This document shows, in pieces, positions 8,585 through 17,713 of a stretch of 64,000 bases of DNA; position 1 is the stretch's first letter, and each line of letters starts with the position of its first letter. Origin of the DNA: Glaciecola sp048820975 (GTDB lineage Bacteria; Pseudomonadota; Gammaproteobacteria; Enterobacterales; Alteromonadaceae); NCBI RefSeq assembly GCF_048820975.1, contig NZ_JBMEUF010000001.1, forward strand, positions 2,232,001 through 2,296,000, given 5' to 3'. Both the position numbers and the translations under genes were made by a program. A model generated the notes under the pieces. That model was not told the origin of the DNA. It searched no databases and saw only the letters and a program-made list of their open reading frames with translations.

Positions 8585-10159
8585 TTATACTCCATATTCG
8601 CATGAAGCTACTTCTACAAGTTTTGTATACATTTTAGAAATCTGTTCATGAGTGTCTAAGTTTTCGATAAAGTGCACCGACAGGGTGTTTTGCCATTGCT
8701 TCAGAAGCTCGGGGTCTTCTTTAAGTGCGATTGCAAAATCAAAATACGACTGCCATGTACTTTGTCTAAGTTCATCTGGAACCACTGCACTAATGTGACC
8801 GTGATCTCGAGTTACTATGGGCAAATCGTTTATGATGGCCGTTTGCGAACTTGTACCTCCACCTTGACGAAGAGGGTTGAGATAAACGTCGGCCATTTTA
8901 CTAACTCTTGGCAAGTCTCCTTGAAACCCCAATTGAATTAGTCGGCCCGATTCTATTAGTTTTTCTGAAAAATAATCTTTTAATACTAGATCTTGTGTGC
9001 CGGCAAAGGCAATGACACTATCTGGTGCATGGTCTAAAATTCTCTCACAAATGATAATAAACTCAGAGCACAACTCCTTTTTCAAACGTGTACCTACAAC
9101 TAAGTACACAAATTTGTCTTCTGCAATTGAATACTCTTGTTTATTAACAACTCCTTCTTCTTTACCTGCAGGTGTGACTAGCATCGATTCCAATAAAAAA
9201 TTTTGTTTATGCCCAAAGTTTTCTGTAATTTTTTGATGTTCGGTTGTGAACAAGTGCTTAGGTACAAAATAGGCGTCTGAGTGCGCAAAAGGTACAACAC
9301 CACCGGTAGTTGCAAACAATGAGGGGAACAGTCCGTATATAGCTTCTTGTATTAGCGAGTTTTCACCATGGGAAATAACGGCGTCTATGCCAAATTGCTC
9401 TAGGGTGTTAAGAATCGTTGCTATTTTGCCTGTAGTAAGAGGACCAGGATCAAAGCTAATAATGCGCACATCTTTTTGCTTAAACTGCATATAGTCCACT
9501 TTTTTTATCTGACCACCTTTTAGCTCTTTATTAGCGTGAGACGTGAGCGGTTCTAATAAACCTAGCTCGTTGGTGTAAGTTAAACTATTGGTGTTAAAAA
9601 CATAAGTTGTACAACCAAAACTGTGGTCTAGGTTAAGTGAAATATTAAATGCTTCTCGAGTGGGTGCATGCCCCATGCTCAGTATTTGCGGTGCGATAAT
9701 AGCAATATTTTTCACGCTACTTACCTGCTTTTTACGCCTTACACCCAATGCATCTAGGCTTGCATTACAACGACTACTGGTTCTTGCATGGTGTTTTCTA
9801 AGTTGCTCGGTGACTTTATTAGAAAGCTTATGGCCGGTAAAAGAGCGGTTTATAATGCTCCAAAACAGCTCGTTATGTATATTGGGCGGTAAAGTATTGC
9901 CGACAAATTCAAATAACAACTCTAAAAACTTAGATTCATTTAATAAATCAAATAACAAAAAATATAAGGGTACTGGATTGTCGTGGGGTAAAGTTGTGTT
10001 TAGCAGAGCCTCCGACAAAGCTTTCTTTTCAGCGCTAGAAGCCTTATGTGTTATCTCTTTGAACAGGCCAATGTATTGTTTGTCTGCTTCTTGGATTACA
10101 GTATTACTGAACAAACCATTGATAATTTGCAAAGATTTATTGATCATTTCTGAGGACAT
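8585..10159 (-). CDS. GT-B-fold glycosyltransferase-like protein (524 aa)
   Basis: An N-terminal helical region (about residues 1-145) precedes a GT-B-like pair of Rossmann domains. The first starts at KNIAIIAPQILSMGHAPTRE; the second contains FVYLVVGTRLKKEL and the donor-site-like stretch GFQGDLPRVSKMADVYLNPLRQGGGTS. The last resembles the C-terminal nucleotide-sugar half of GT4/GT41-type enzymes. No signal peptide or membrane segment is visible, so it is probably cytosolic. Acceptor and sugar are unknown. It stands alone, without other glycan genes beside it, which leaves a protein-glycosylating role open. Confidence 0.7.
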   Translation of the reverse strand: MSSEMINKSLQIINGLFSNTVIQEADKQYIGLFKEITHKASSAEKKALSEALLNTTLPHDNPVPLYFLLFDLLNESKFLELLFEFVGNTLPPNIHNELFWSIINRSFTGHKLSNKVTEQLRKHHARTSSRCNASLDALGVRRKKQVSSVKNIAIIAPQILSMGHAPTREAFNISLNLDHSFGCTTYVFNTNSLTYTNELGLLEPLTSHANKELKGGQIKKVDYMQFKQKDVRIISFDPGPLTTGKIATILNTLEQFGIDAVISHGENSLIQEAIYGLFPSLFATTGGVVPFAHSDAYFVPKHLFTTEHQKITENFGHKQNFLLESMLVTPAGKEEGVVNKQEYSIAEDKFVYLVVGTRLKKELCSEFIIICERILDHAPDSVIAFAGTQDLVLKDYFSEKLIESGRLIQLGFQGDLPRVSKMADVYLNPLRQGGGTSSQTAIINDLPIVTRDHGHISAVVPDELRQSTWQSYFDFAIALKEDPELLKQWQNTLSVHFIENLDTHEQISKMYTKLVEVASCEYGV

Positions 10160-10287
10160 GTAAGCACTCTTGGTAATTTAACATTGCTAATCTTTTTAAG
10201 ACTAAGCAAATTACACACCAATACGGTTTATGTACTTGAATATGTATAAAAGAAGCTAAAGGCGTTCGTAAACCCTATCGTTGTTTA

Positions 10288-10311
10288 CAAACACCTTAAA
10301 ATAAGTGTTTG
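10288..10311. promoter_or_regulatory. Inverted repeat upstream of the glycosyltransferase gene
   Basis: CAAACAC (10288-10294) and GTGTTTG (10305-10311) form a perfect 7-bp dyad with a 10-bp spacer in the 272-bp gap between the glycosyltransferase start and the next gene's end. It could be an operator or the terminator stem of neither gene; there is no T tract. Confidence 0.3.
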
Positions 10312-10431
10312 CGGAAAGAACGAGGTAGATAGTAGACGGTCTATTTTAAGAAGGCCAATAACAGGCATTTTTTGCCTTTTAAATGTAGGTGAACATTCTG
10401 ACATGGCTGACTTAAGCTCAGTTATGAGCTT

Positions 10432-11229
10432 TTAAATATGGCGATATCTGTGGCTTTGTCGTATTTCTTTGACTAAATAAATCAACAAAATAATAAACGG
10501 AAAAAAACCTAGTGCCAGAGGCAAAAGTGACGCATTAAACCAATCAGGGAATAAACCTGCCTGCCCGAAGAAGAATGAACCACTTGCTATGAAAAATGAA
10601 AAACACATACGCCATAAATGCCGAATCGTCCGTTGAGTGTTAGTGAGCGTTTTACCGATAAGCACTCGCAAATCACCAATAAAGGCTAGAGAACCCGCAA
10701 CCACAAATAACATAAACGCTTGGGGTGGTGAATCATCAATAGTGCCAGTAGGGCTATTACTCGCTAGATAGATGAAAAATACGCCAAGCAAAGTAATCGT
10801 AAGTGCAACAACTATTCCTAATTTTTCACCAATGCCAGCACGAAAGTTACGACGTTGAGCTGCCGAAACACCGCTGGTTAAAAGATATAATGCCAAAACT
10901 CCCGCTACAAAGTTGGTTCTTTGCCCCATCTCTAAAAAAGGTGCAACACAAGCTCCAATTGAGTAGCAAATAAACATTGCTATATAAAATATTTTACCTG
11001 CCTTACGATGAAGGGCTTTTCCTTTTGGTGCCAGACTCGCTGCAGTGCCTGCGAGCATACCTATAAAACCCCCGCTAATATGCGCATACAACAGCAAAGC
11101 AGCACCCCAATGGAATATTAGGTTAACGTCTTTGTCTAGTTGAATCGTCTCAGCCAAAGCTTGGTTAATTTGAAGTAAAAAAAGGCAGAGTACCCCGGCA
11201 GGAATTATGACTATGTTTTTATAATGCAA
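10432..11229 (-). CDS. Polytopic membrane protein, DUF2306-like
   Basis: 265 residues with a cleavable-looking N-terminal segment (ending near ALA, residue 26) and about seven hydrophobic helices. The segment HISGGFIGMLAGTAASL...KGKALHRKAGKIFYIAM resembles the DUF2306 signature (a His-containing helix, then KG..LHR..G). The function of that family is unknown. It is a single gene between two same-strand genes with long gaps on both sides. Confidence 0.62.
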   Translation of the reverse strand: MHYKNIVIIPAGVLCLFLLQINQALAETIQLDKDVNLIFHWGAALLLYAHISGGFIGMLAGTAASLAPKGKALHRKAGKIFYIAMFICYSIGACVAPFLEMGQRTNFVAGVLALYLLTSGVSAAQRRNFRAGIGEKLGIVVALTITLLGVFFIYLASNSPTGTIDDSPPQAFMLFVVAGSLAFIGDLRVLIGKTLTNTQRTIRHLWRMCFSFFIASGSFFFGQAGLFPDWFNASLLPLALGFFPFIILLIYLVKEIRQSHRYRHI

Positions 11230-11659
11230 TATTTGAAATCTCGGTTGTTTAATTTTTAAATGAGCTACTTAGAGCGAGGTCATGAAATTAAAACAAGTAT
11301 TGCATTAAAAAATATAGAAATGTACTTACTGATTTGCTGAAATTGTAACAGAGTTTATATCACCGGCTTTTTATGCCGAAATAGTGAGCCTAGCGGGTTC
11401 CACTTGCAGTTGTATTTAGCTCGTTAAAATACCGACCCGCCGCGATTAATTCAAACGTATAACGTCCTTAAGCTATAACTTTTGAAAGTTAATAAAAACT
11501 TCTATGTCCGCTAACCTACCCATGTCTGCACAAAATTATCAAACTACATTAAGTGATACCAATATATGCTCAACGCCAAATTCTTATTTGAAATTAAGGC
11601 ACATATTGGGAGGTCACCGCCTTCGCGGTGATGACGTGTATGATATTATCGCCTGACAA
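11230..11659. other. 430-bp intergenic region with a UUCG-type hairpin
   Basis: Between two leftward genes. A perfect hairpin TCACCGC-cttc-GCGGTGA lies at 11614-11631, about 30 bp before the end of the phosphoesterase gene's downstream side. It has no T tract on either strand, so it may stabilise mRNA 3' ends instead of terminating. The rest is AT-rich, probably the promoter of the DUF2306-like gene; no gene is visible. Confidence 0.4.
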
Positions 11660-12469
11660 TTAAGCTACCTTTGGTGCAGACGCTGTACCCTGTTTGGGTT
11701 TAATGGCCGATACAGTTGACTCTTTTGAATAATCTATCCAATCAAGTAAAATCATTTCACCGCTAGCATCTTCAACAAGTACTGAGCAGTTTTCAATCCA
11801 GTCACCATCATTAATGTAATGCATGCCGTCTACATAGTCAGATTCTGGATGGTGAATGTGCCCACAAATAACGCCGTCTAGCTGTAGTACTTTTGCGCGT
11901 TTGCATGTCGCTTTTTTGTAGCGAGCTATAGCGGCATTGGCGCCATTTATACGCTTTTTAATATAACCAGCCAATGACCAATATTGGCCATTACGCAGTT
12001 GCTTAAAGTAGTTGTACCAACGGTTTGCAAATAAAAGTAAGTCGTAGCCTTTATCCCCAATCCAGGCATGAAATTTACCTAAGGTTACGTCACCATCACA
12101 TTGGTCACCATGCATCACCAAGTACTGTTTATGCTGCGCAGTTACATGCACACACTGGCGCGTAATTTCAATATTACCAAACTGCATACCCGAATATTTT
12201 TGCAAAGGCGCATCATGGTTCCCAGGTAAAAATATGACTTGAGTGTTTGTGTGGCTAATTTTCATCAGCTTGTGCATCACTTCATTATGGCTTTCAGGCC
12301 ACATAAACTGGCGGCTCATTGACCACATATCTACTATATCGCCCACCAAGTAGAGTTTGTCGCAGGTCATATTGTTTAGAAAATGGAGGAGGAAATCGGC
12401 TTTGCAGTCTTTGTTTCCTAAATGAGTGTCTGAAATAAATACGCTGCGAAAATGCGGTTTTGAAATCAT
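11660..12469 (-). CDS. LpxH-like metallophosphoesterase (UDP-2,3-diacylglucosamine diphosphatase family)
   Basis: 269 residues with all calcineurin-like metal motifs: DTHLG (D14, H16), GDIVD, GNHD, HGD, and GHIHHP. The order and spacing match the LpxH/YbbF group, which removes UMP from UDP-diacylglucosamine in lipid A synthesis. The tail after the GHIH motif (INDGDWIENCSVLVED) is typical of the second LpxH-like family found beside glycolipid genes in several proteobacteria. It is a single gene, so the true substrate may be another nucleotide lipid. Cytosolic or membrane-peripheral. Confidence 0.82.
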   Translation of the reverse strand: MISKPHFRSVFISDTHLGNKDCKADFLLHFLNNMTCDKLYLVGDIVDMWSMSRQFMWPESHNEVMHKLMKISHTNTQVIFLPGNHDAPLQKYSGMQFGNIEITRQCVHVTAQHKQYLVMHGDQCDGDVTLGKFHAWIGDKGYDLLLFANRWYNYFKQLRNGQYWSLAGYIKKRINGANAAIARYKKATCKRAKVLQLDGVICGHIHHPESDYVDGMHYINDGDWIENCSVLVEDASGEMILLDWIDYSKESTVSAIKPKQGTASAPKVA

Positions 12470-12622
12470 AATCTGCCCAAGTTCTGTGGTGTTAGATAAC
12501 AGCTTTACTTGGGCTCACACAATGGAGTGATTACATGACAATCACTTTACGATTTAGTGAATCTACAATGACAATGATATGACGATTTTATGTACAAGTT
12601 TTAGCAGCGAACGGCAATGACT

Positions 12623-13306
12623 CTAAATCATTGAAGAGGTAAAATAACTACCTAAGCCCAAGGTGAATACCCACGCACCCCAAAAGCTGTGCTCTAGCGC
12701 AACCAAAATAGTGGAGCGTGACTGTGCGTATGTTTTGCTAAATACATATCCAGCTGCCATAGATAAAATGACCGCCACCCAATTTGCGTAAAATAGATGA
12801 GCGAAACCAAAGGCAACACTACTTAGCAATACTCTATGCTTTTTGCGTGGAATAATGTGCTTGTAGCGATGAAACAAAAAAGTACGAAAGATGAGCTCTT
12901 GCGGCAATGCTGAAAAAAGCGGGTACACAATTAACAATAATAGCCATGTTTCCAGTTCAAACTTGGGCAAGTAGAAAAGTTGCTCTGGATCAAGCCAATA
13001 AAAGACACCCGTAGTAAACACCATTAGCGCAAAAAATTGAAATACTACCGGCTTAATTAACTTCTTAAACCCTTTTTTATTCCATAAACGAAATCGTTTA
13101 AATTTATGGTCTTTTAACAATACCCACATGCAAGCCGCGCTGCCAAACACCATAAGGGGCAGTAACACAAAGTGCATGTATTCACGCACAAAGTAAAACC
13201 CGCAAGGTAGTAAAAAAAACAACAAAAACAACTCGGTCCAGCGCTCTCTATTTGCCACTAAAACAGGTTTACTTTCAAGCTCAGATGTTTGTTGAATTAA
13301 ATGCAT
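12623..13306 (-). CDS. CPBP-family intramembrane protease-like protein with altered active-site motif
   Basis: 227 residues with about six hydrophobic segments and the three CPBP/CAAX-like motifs: LPQELIFRTFLF (Q136, E137, R141), FGFAHLFY (H170) and EHSFWGAW (H206). The first motif is normally EExxxR; the leading Glu is Gln here, and the Asn often found after the last His is missing. It may be a divergent protease or an inactive homologue. The family processes prenylated proteins or peptides, or acts in bacteriocin immunity. No partner gene is adjacent. Confidence 0.75.
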   Translation of the reverse strand: MHLIQQTSELESKPVLVANRERWTELFLLFFLLPCGFYFVREYMHFVLLPLMVFGSAACMWVLLKDHKFKRFRLWNKKGFKKLIKPVVFQFFALMVFTTGVFYWLDPEQLFYLPKFELETWLLLLIVYPLFSALPQELIFRTFLFHRYKHIIPRKKHRVLLSSVAFGFAHLFYANWVAVILSMAAGYVFSKTYAQSRSTILVALEHSFWGAWVFTLGLGSYFTSSMI

Positions 13307-13395
13307 GGTGTAATTAGGCTAAATAACATAAAAAGAAGGACTAACTATGTTATCTGCCATAAGTCTTAAAACTCTACTTTCAATTTACAACACGT

Positions 13396-14163
13396 TTAAG
13401 ATAACGTTAATTCAACCGATACTGGGCAATGATCAGATCCCAAAATATCAGTGTAAATATGCGCGTCACTTACCATAGGCGCCATTTCCTTAGATGCCAA
13501 GAAGTAGTCAATCCGCCAGCCTACGTTTCTTTGACGAGCGCCTGCACGGTAACTCCACCAGCTATATGTTGCTTGATCAGGATAGTGCATTCTAAAAGTA
13601 TCAATAAAACCTGCCTTGCTTAAGTTATCAATACCATCAATTTCTTGCTGCATGTAGCCAGCACTTTTGTTGTAATTTGGTTTTGGGCGCGCTAAGTCAA
13701 TATCTTTATGTGCTACGTTTAAGTCTCCACATACCAGTACTGGCTTTTTTTCTTCAAGTTTTTGAACATGAGCTAAAAATGCCGCATCCCACTCTTGCCT
13801 GTAGGAAAGTCTCTTTAATTCACTGCCTGAGTTGGGCGTATACACGGTGACTAAAATAAATTGCTCAAACTCAGCCGCAATAACACGTCCTTCTTGATCA
13901 TGCTCTTCAATGCCTAATCCATATTGCACCGATATAGGTTGTTGCTTACTTAAAATGGCAGTGCCTGAATAGCCCTTTTTAACCGCAGAATGAGACACCA
14001 AATGAAAGCCTTCAATATTGCCTATGGCCTCTGCCACTTGATCGCATTGTGCTTTGGTTTCTTGAAAACACATTATATCTGCAGCCATGGTTTCAAATGA
14101 GTGCGCAAATTCTTTCTTTAATACGGCACGAATGCCGTTCACGTTCCAAGATACTACTCGCAT
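13396..14163 (-). CDS. xth: Exodeoxyribonuclease III / AP endonuclease (ExoA type)
   Basis: 255 residues of the endonuclease/exonuclease/phosphatase fold: N-terminal SWNVNGIRAV, QETKAQ (metal Glu), VYTPNSG, GDLNVAHKDID (catalytic Asp/Asn), and C-terminal WRIDYFL and GSDHCPV (catalytic His). It cuts DNA at abasic sites and trims 3' blocks in base-excision repair. Start MRVVSWNVNGIR matches the Bacillus ExoA-like group better than E. coli XthA (268 aa). Cytosolic, single gene, divergent from a c-di-GMP protein. Confidence 0.93.
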   Translation of the reverse strand: MRVVSWNVNGIRAVLKKEFAHSFETMAADIMCFQETKAQCDQVAEAIGNIEGFHLVSHSAVKKGYSGTAILSKQQPISVQYGLGIEEHDQEGRVIAAEFEQFILVTVYTPNSGSELKRLSYRQEWDAAFLAHVQKLEEKKPVLVCGDLNVAHKDIDLARPKPNYNKSAGYMQQEIDGIDNLSKAGFIDTFRMHYPDQATYSWWSYRAGARQRNVGWRIDYFLASKEMAPMVSDAHIYTDILGSDHCPVSVELTLS

Positions 14164-14490
14164 CTACAGTCCTTCTAATCTTTTCTAATAATATTGGTAA
14201 TTGTAGCAATTTAAGGAGAACAAAGAAGTACTCTTATTCGATTAATTTGTTAATCGGAAAACGTGTATCGCTTAGGAGCGCGAAGCGATTACAGACTTAC
14301 TTAGCTTTAACCAAGTCAAAACGTAATAATGTATAAATTTTAACATTTTGGTCCTTCATTGATATAAAAATGAGCGCTTTGCAGAAAAAATATGCAAAAA
14401 GCATGCTTTTAGCAGTATAAACTTACGCCGCAATTGTATAGTATTTAAACACGCCATACTTGCAGTATACGGATATATAAGCCTGACTAT
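14164..14490. other. 327-bp divergent promoter region with two hairpins
   Basis: Between divergent xth and the GGDEF-EAL gene. Two perfect 7-bp hairpins lie close together: CGATTAA-tttg-TTAATCG at 14239-14256 and ATCGCTT/AAGCGAT with a 9-base loop at 14267-14289. They may be operators or the remains of transcript ends. I see no gene on either strand. Confidence 0.4.
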
Positions 14491-16560
14491 ATGAGAAAGC
14501 TTAGTAAAAACCCACTTGCTATTGGTAACCTTGTAGACGAAGCTATTCATAGTTTGTTCGATTCTGTGGAAGCTTTGTCGGTACAAGGCTATAACGAAGA
14601 TAGACAAGTAATTTATTGGAATAAGGGCAGCGAAGTACTTTATGGCTTTAGTAAGCTTGAAGCTATGGGCAGAAAGCTTGAAGACCTTATAATCCCTAGG
14701 TATATGCGCGAGAGTGTTATAAACGCGCACTCAAATTGGCTACGCCATAATATTGAAATTCCTGCCGCTGAAATTACCTTGCATGATAATCGTCAAAAAG
14801 ACGTTAACGTATTTTCAAACCACGTTATGTTTGCAAACCAATACAGAACGAAACAAATGTACTGTATTGATATAAACCTAGCAGAAATAAAACAAGCTCA
14901 AGCACAAGTTACCTTAAAAGATAATATTATTGAGACGGTGTTTGAAGCCATTCCTGACTTATTCTTCTTATTAAAAGAAGACGCAACCATTATTGATTAT
15001 CGTGCCAGTAATGATAAAAAGCTCAATTTTGCGCCACAGCAATTTGTAGGGAGGCTTATGACCAGCGTCCTTCCTAGTGAAGCAATTGCTCCATTCAACG
15101 AATGTATTGAGCAGGTAATAACACGTGGTGGAGTATCACAATTTAATTATGCGGTAAATTTATTAGAAGGTGTATCGCATTTTGAAGCACGATTGAGCTA
15201 CCTAAAAGATAATCAACAAGTGGTTGTGATTATTAGAGATATAACTGAGCAGCATGAAAGCGCTCAAATCATTCGCAAACACGCATACTATGATGCCCTT
15301 ACCTCTTTGCCTAATCGCTTTTTGTCATTAGACCGCTTGGAACACATGATAGAAGAATCAAAACGGACGCGAAGTAAAACGGCAGTCCTCTTTCTAGATT
15401 TAGATGATTTTAAAAAGGTAAATGATTCTTTAGGACACGAGGTGGGTGACAAACTACTTATTGAGGCGAGCAAACGGCTAAGCTGTGCCATTCGTAAAGA
15501 AGATACTGTAGGACGCCTGGGCGGCGATGAATTTATTGTATTACTGCACCATATTATTGATGAAGCGAATGCCATGGATATTGTGACGCACCTATTACAT
15601 ATTTTTACTGAACCATTTCATATAGATAATCGTGAGTTAATACTTACTCTCAGCATAGGGATTGCTATATGCCCTGAAAATGGGAAGAACGCATCAGATT
15701 TGCTTAGAAATGCTGATACCGCCATGTACCAAGCGAAAGCAAATGGTCGCAACACCTATTCATTCTTTACTGATGAAATGAACGTCATAATGCTTCGACG
15801 CTTTGAAATTGAAGAGCAAATGCATTTGGCTCTTGAGCGCAATGAATTCACTTTGTATTTTCAGCCCAAAATTGACTTAAAAAATCGAAAAGTTATGGGG
15901 GCAGAGGCATTATTAAGGTGGGTAAACCCAAAACTAGGAGTACTTGAGCCCGATGAGTTTATTCCTATTGCAGAACAAACTGGATTGATTGTACCTATTG
16001 GTGAGTTTGCAATTAACAAGGCCCTTGAAGTACTTAATAAATGGCAACTGCGTTATGCTACTACTTTTACAATGGCAATTAATTTATCACCTCGGCAATT
16101 TAGGCATAAAAGCTTCTTAGATACATTAAAACATAACATTTCAACGCTTGAGCTAGACCCTAAATTAATAGAGTTTGAAATAACTGAAGGCGTACTCATG
16201 ATGGGCAAGTCGTATATTGATGAAGCCTTAAATGAGCTTCGTGAAATTGGCGTAAAATTGTCTATGGATGATTTTGGAACAGGCTATTCATCTTTAAGTT
16301 ACTTACGCCACTATGCGTTTGATGTCATTAAAATAGACCAAACTTTTGTTAAAGGCTTACCGCATAATAAAGCCGATTGCGACCTAGTTAAGGCCACTAT
16401 TGCAATGGCAAATAGTTTAGGCCTAAGCGTTGTAGCCGAGGGGATTGAAACGCTTCAGCAGCTAACCGCACTAGAAAAGTTTTCATGTGACTTTGCCCAA
16501 GGGTTTTATTTTAGCGAACCCTTAAGTGAGTGTGACTTACTTGCATTTGATAAGTTTTAG
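14491..16560 (+). CDS. PAS-PAS-GGDEF-EAL cyclic-di-GMP enzyme
   Basis: 689 residues with no transmembrane segment, so cytosolic. Two PAS-like domains occupy about residues 10-250 (VIYWNKGSEVLYGFS is a clear PAS start). The GGDEF motif is intact near 344-348 and is preceded by RKED five residues upstream, an intact RxxD inhibitory site. The EAL domain keeps AEALLRW (about 471), EITEG, DDFGTGYSSLSYL, KIDQTF and AEGIET. It can probably both make and degrade c-di-GMP, with the PAS domains choosing the balance. It contrasts with the membrane GGDEF-EAL protein at 3495-7475, which lacks the I-site. Confidence 0.93.
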   Translation: MRKLSKNPLAIGNLVDEAIHSLFDSVEALSVQGYNEDRQVIYWNKGSEVLYGFSKLEAMGRKLEDLIIPRYMRESVINAHSNWLRHNIEIPAAEITLHDNRQKDVNVFSNHVMFANQYRTKQMYCIDINLAEIKQAQAQVTLKDNIIETVFEAIPDLFFLLKEDATIIDYRASNDKKLNFAPQQFVGRLMTSVLPSEAIAPFNECIEQVITRGGVSQFNYAVNLLEGVSHFEARLSYLKDNQQVVVIIRDITEQHESAQIIRKHAYYDALTSLPNRFLSLDRLEHMIEESKRTRSKTAVLFLDLDDFKKVNDSLGHEVGDKLLIEASKRLSCAIRKEDTVGRLGGDEFIVLLHHIIDEANAMDIVTHLLHIFTEPFHIDNRELILTLSIGIAICPENGKNASDLLRNADTAMYQAKANGRNTYSFFTDEMNVIMLRRFEIEEQMHLALERNEFTLYFQPKIDLKNRKVMGAEALLRWVNPKLGVLEPDEFIPIAEQTGLIVPIGEFAINKALEVLNKWQLRYATTFTMAINLSPRQFRHKSFLDTLKHNISTLELDPKLIEFEITEGVLMMGKSYIDEALNELREIGVKLSMDDFGTGYSSLSYLRHYAFDVIKIDQTFVKGLPHNKADCDLVKATIAMANSLGLSVVAEGIETLQQLTALEKFSCDFAQGFYFSEPLSECDLLAFDKF

Positions 16561-16678
16561 CAGACTTGTTAATGCATACTTCAAAATTCATCTTATTTGC
16601 ACATTTAATGTCAACTACATAAGCTAAACTTGTAGCATGATATTTCTACCTTATTTTGATAAAGCGAAAAGGTTAATT

Positions 16679-17713
16679 ATGAAAACCGCAAGTTGTAATA
16701 TAGCGTTAGCTCTTTTGATATCACTTGGCCTAAGTGCTTGCCAACAAGCTGAGAAGACTGAATCTGAAATTAAACCAAGTCTACCGACAGGGCTTGATCT
16801 TTCCATGTTTGTTGAAGGTGCATTTTCTAAAACACCCGAAATAGTAAACTGTACAACCGATGCCGGTACTAAAACAAAGTGCTACAAACTAACCACAACC
16901 GGCGCACCCGCACAGCGCCAACCCGGTCCGTTTTGTCCGCGTACAACAAGTGATGGCGCCGACAAAGGTGGTGCATGGTTTAGTAAAGAAGGTAGCGGTG
17001 ATTTAGTTGATATTACGGGTGAGTTCATCATGAAACTTGATGAATATTATGATGATGAAAAGTGGATGGTATATGATGTGCAAACAAATAAAGTGCGCTA
17101 CACCGCTACCAAAGAAGCCTGCCTAGGAGCCGCCAAACCTGATGTTGAAGAACAATACATGCAAAATTGTATTGAGTGCGAACTAGATTACTTAGATGAT
17201 GACTTTTCAGTGACTTATTTAATACCCGTTACACCTATTCCAGCAGTTGAAACAGGAAGGGTACGCACAGCGGGCATTTCACTAGATGGCAGTGAATTGT
17301 CGGGCCCAGCCCCCATTGATGCTATATTAGGTGCTTATACCATTGCCGCATTCGATGATTGCGGCGGACATATTAATGTTCATCAAGCCTATCATTATCA
17401 TTCATCTACGGGCTGTACCAACAAAGCTGACAAATTTGATGATGGCCATGCGCCGCTTATTGGTTATGCGATTGATGGTTATGCTATTTACGCCATGAAA
17501 GATGCCAGTGGCAATGAGAGTGAAGATTTGGATAATTGCCGCGGTTCAAGCGACGCTAGTCGTGGTTACCATTACCATGCGGCTAGCCCCAGTGAAAACA
17601 TATTTATAGGCTGCCTGCATGGTGAAACCGTGCGCCCTATTAACGGCCACAAGGGCGGACCACCTCCAGGTGGCGGCATGGGTGGCCCTCATGGAGAATC
17701 AAATGACCACTAG
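16679..17713 (+). CDS. YHYH-domain lipoprotein
   Basis: I chose ATG 16679 over an earlier in-frame ATG at 16637 because it gives a normal lipoprotein signal (lipobox LGLSAC, Cys about residue 20) and follows AAAGG. The mature part has an Asp/Cys-rich N-half and a YHYH domain with HQAYHYHSSTGC, HAPLIGYAIDGYAIYA and GYHYHAA. The C-terminus is Gly/Pro/His-rich (GGPPPGGGMGG). YHYH proteins are extracytoplasmic and of uncertain function, with conserved His suggestive of metal binding. The last 11 bp overlap the start of a Tat-exported M24 peptidase, so the two are coupled. Confidence 0.85.
   Translation: MKTASCNIALALLISLGLSACQQAEKTESEIKPSLPTGLDLSMFVEGAFSKTPEIVNCTTDAGTKTKCYKLTTTGAPAQRQPGPFCPRTTSDGADKGGAWFSKEGSGDLVDITGEFIMKLDEYYDDEKWMVYDVQTNKVRYTATKEACLGAAKPDVEEQYMQNCIECELDYLDDDFSVTYLIPVTPIPAVETGRVRTAGISLDGSELSGPAPIDAILGAYTIAAFDDCGGHINVHQAYHYHSSTGCTNKADKFDDGHAPLIGYAIDGYAIYAMKDASGNESEDLDNCRGSSDASRGYHYHAASPSENIFIGCLHGETVRPINGHKGGPPPGGGMGGPHGESNDH

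Noticed and set aside
14356..14730. 124-codon minus-strand frame
   Set aside because: Mostly antisense to the start of the PAS-GGDEF-EAL gene; no protein-like features.
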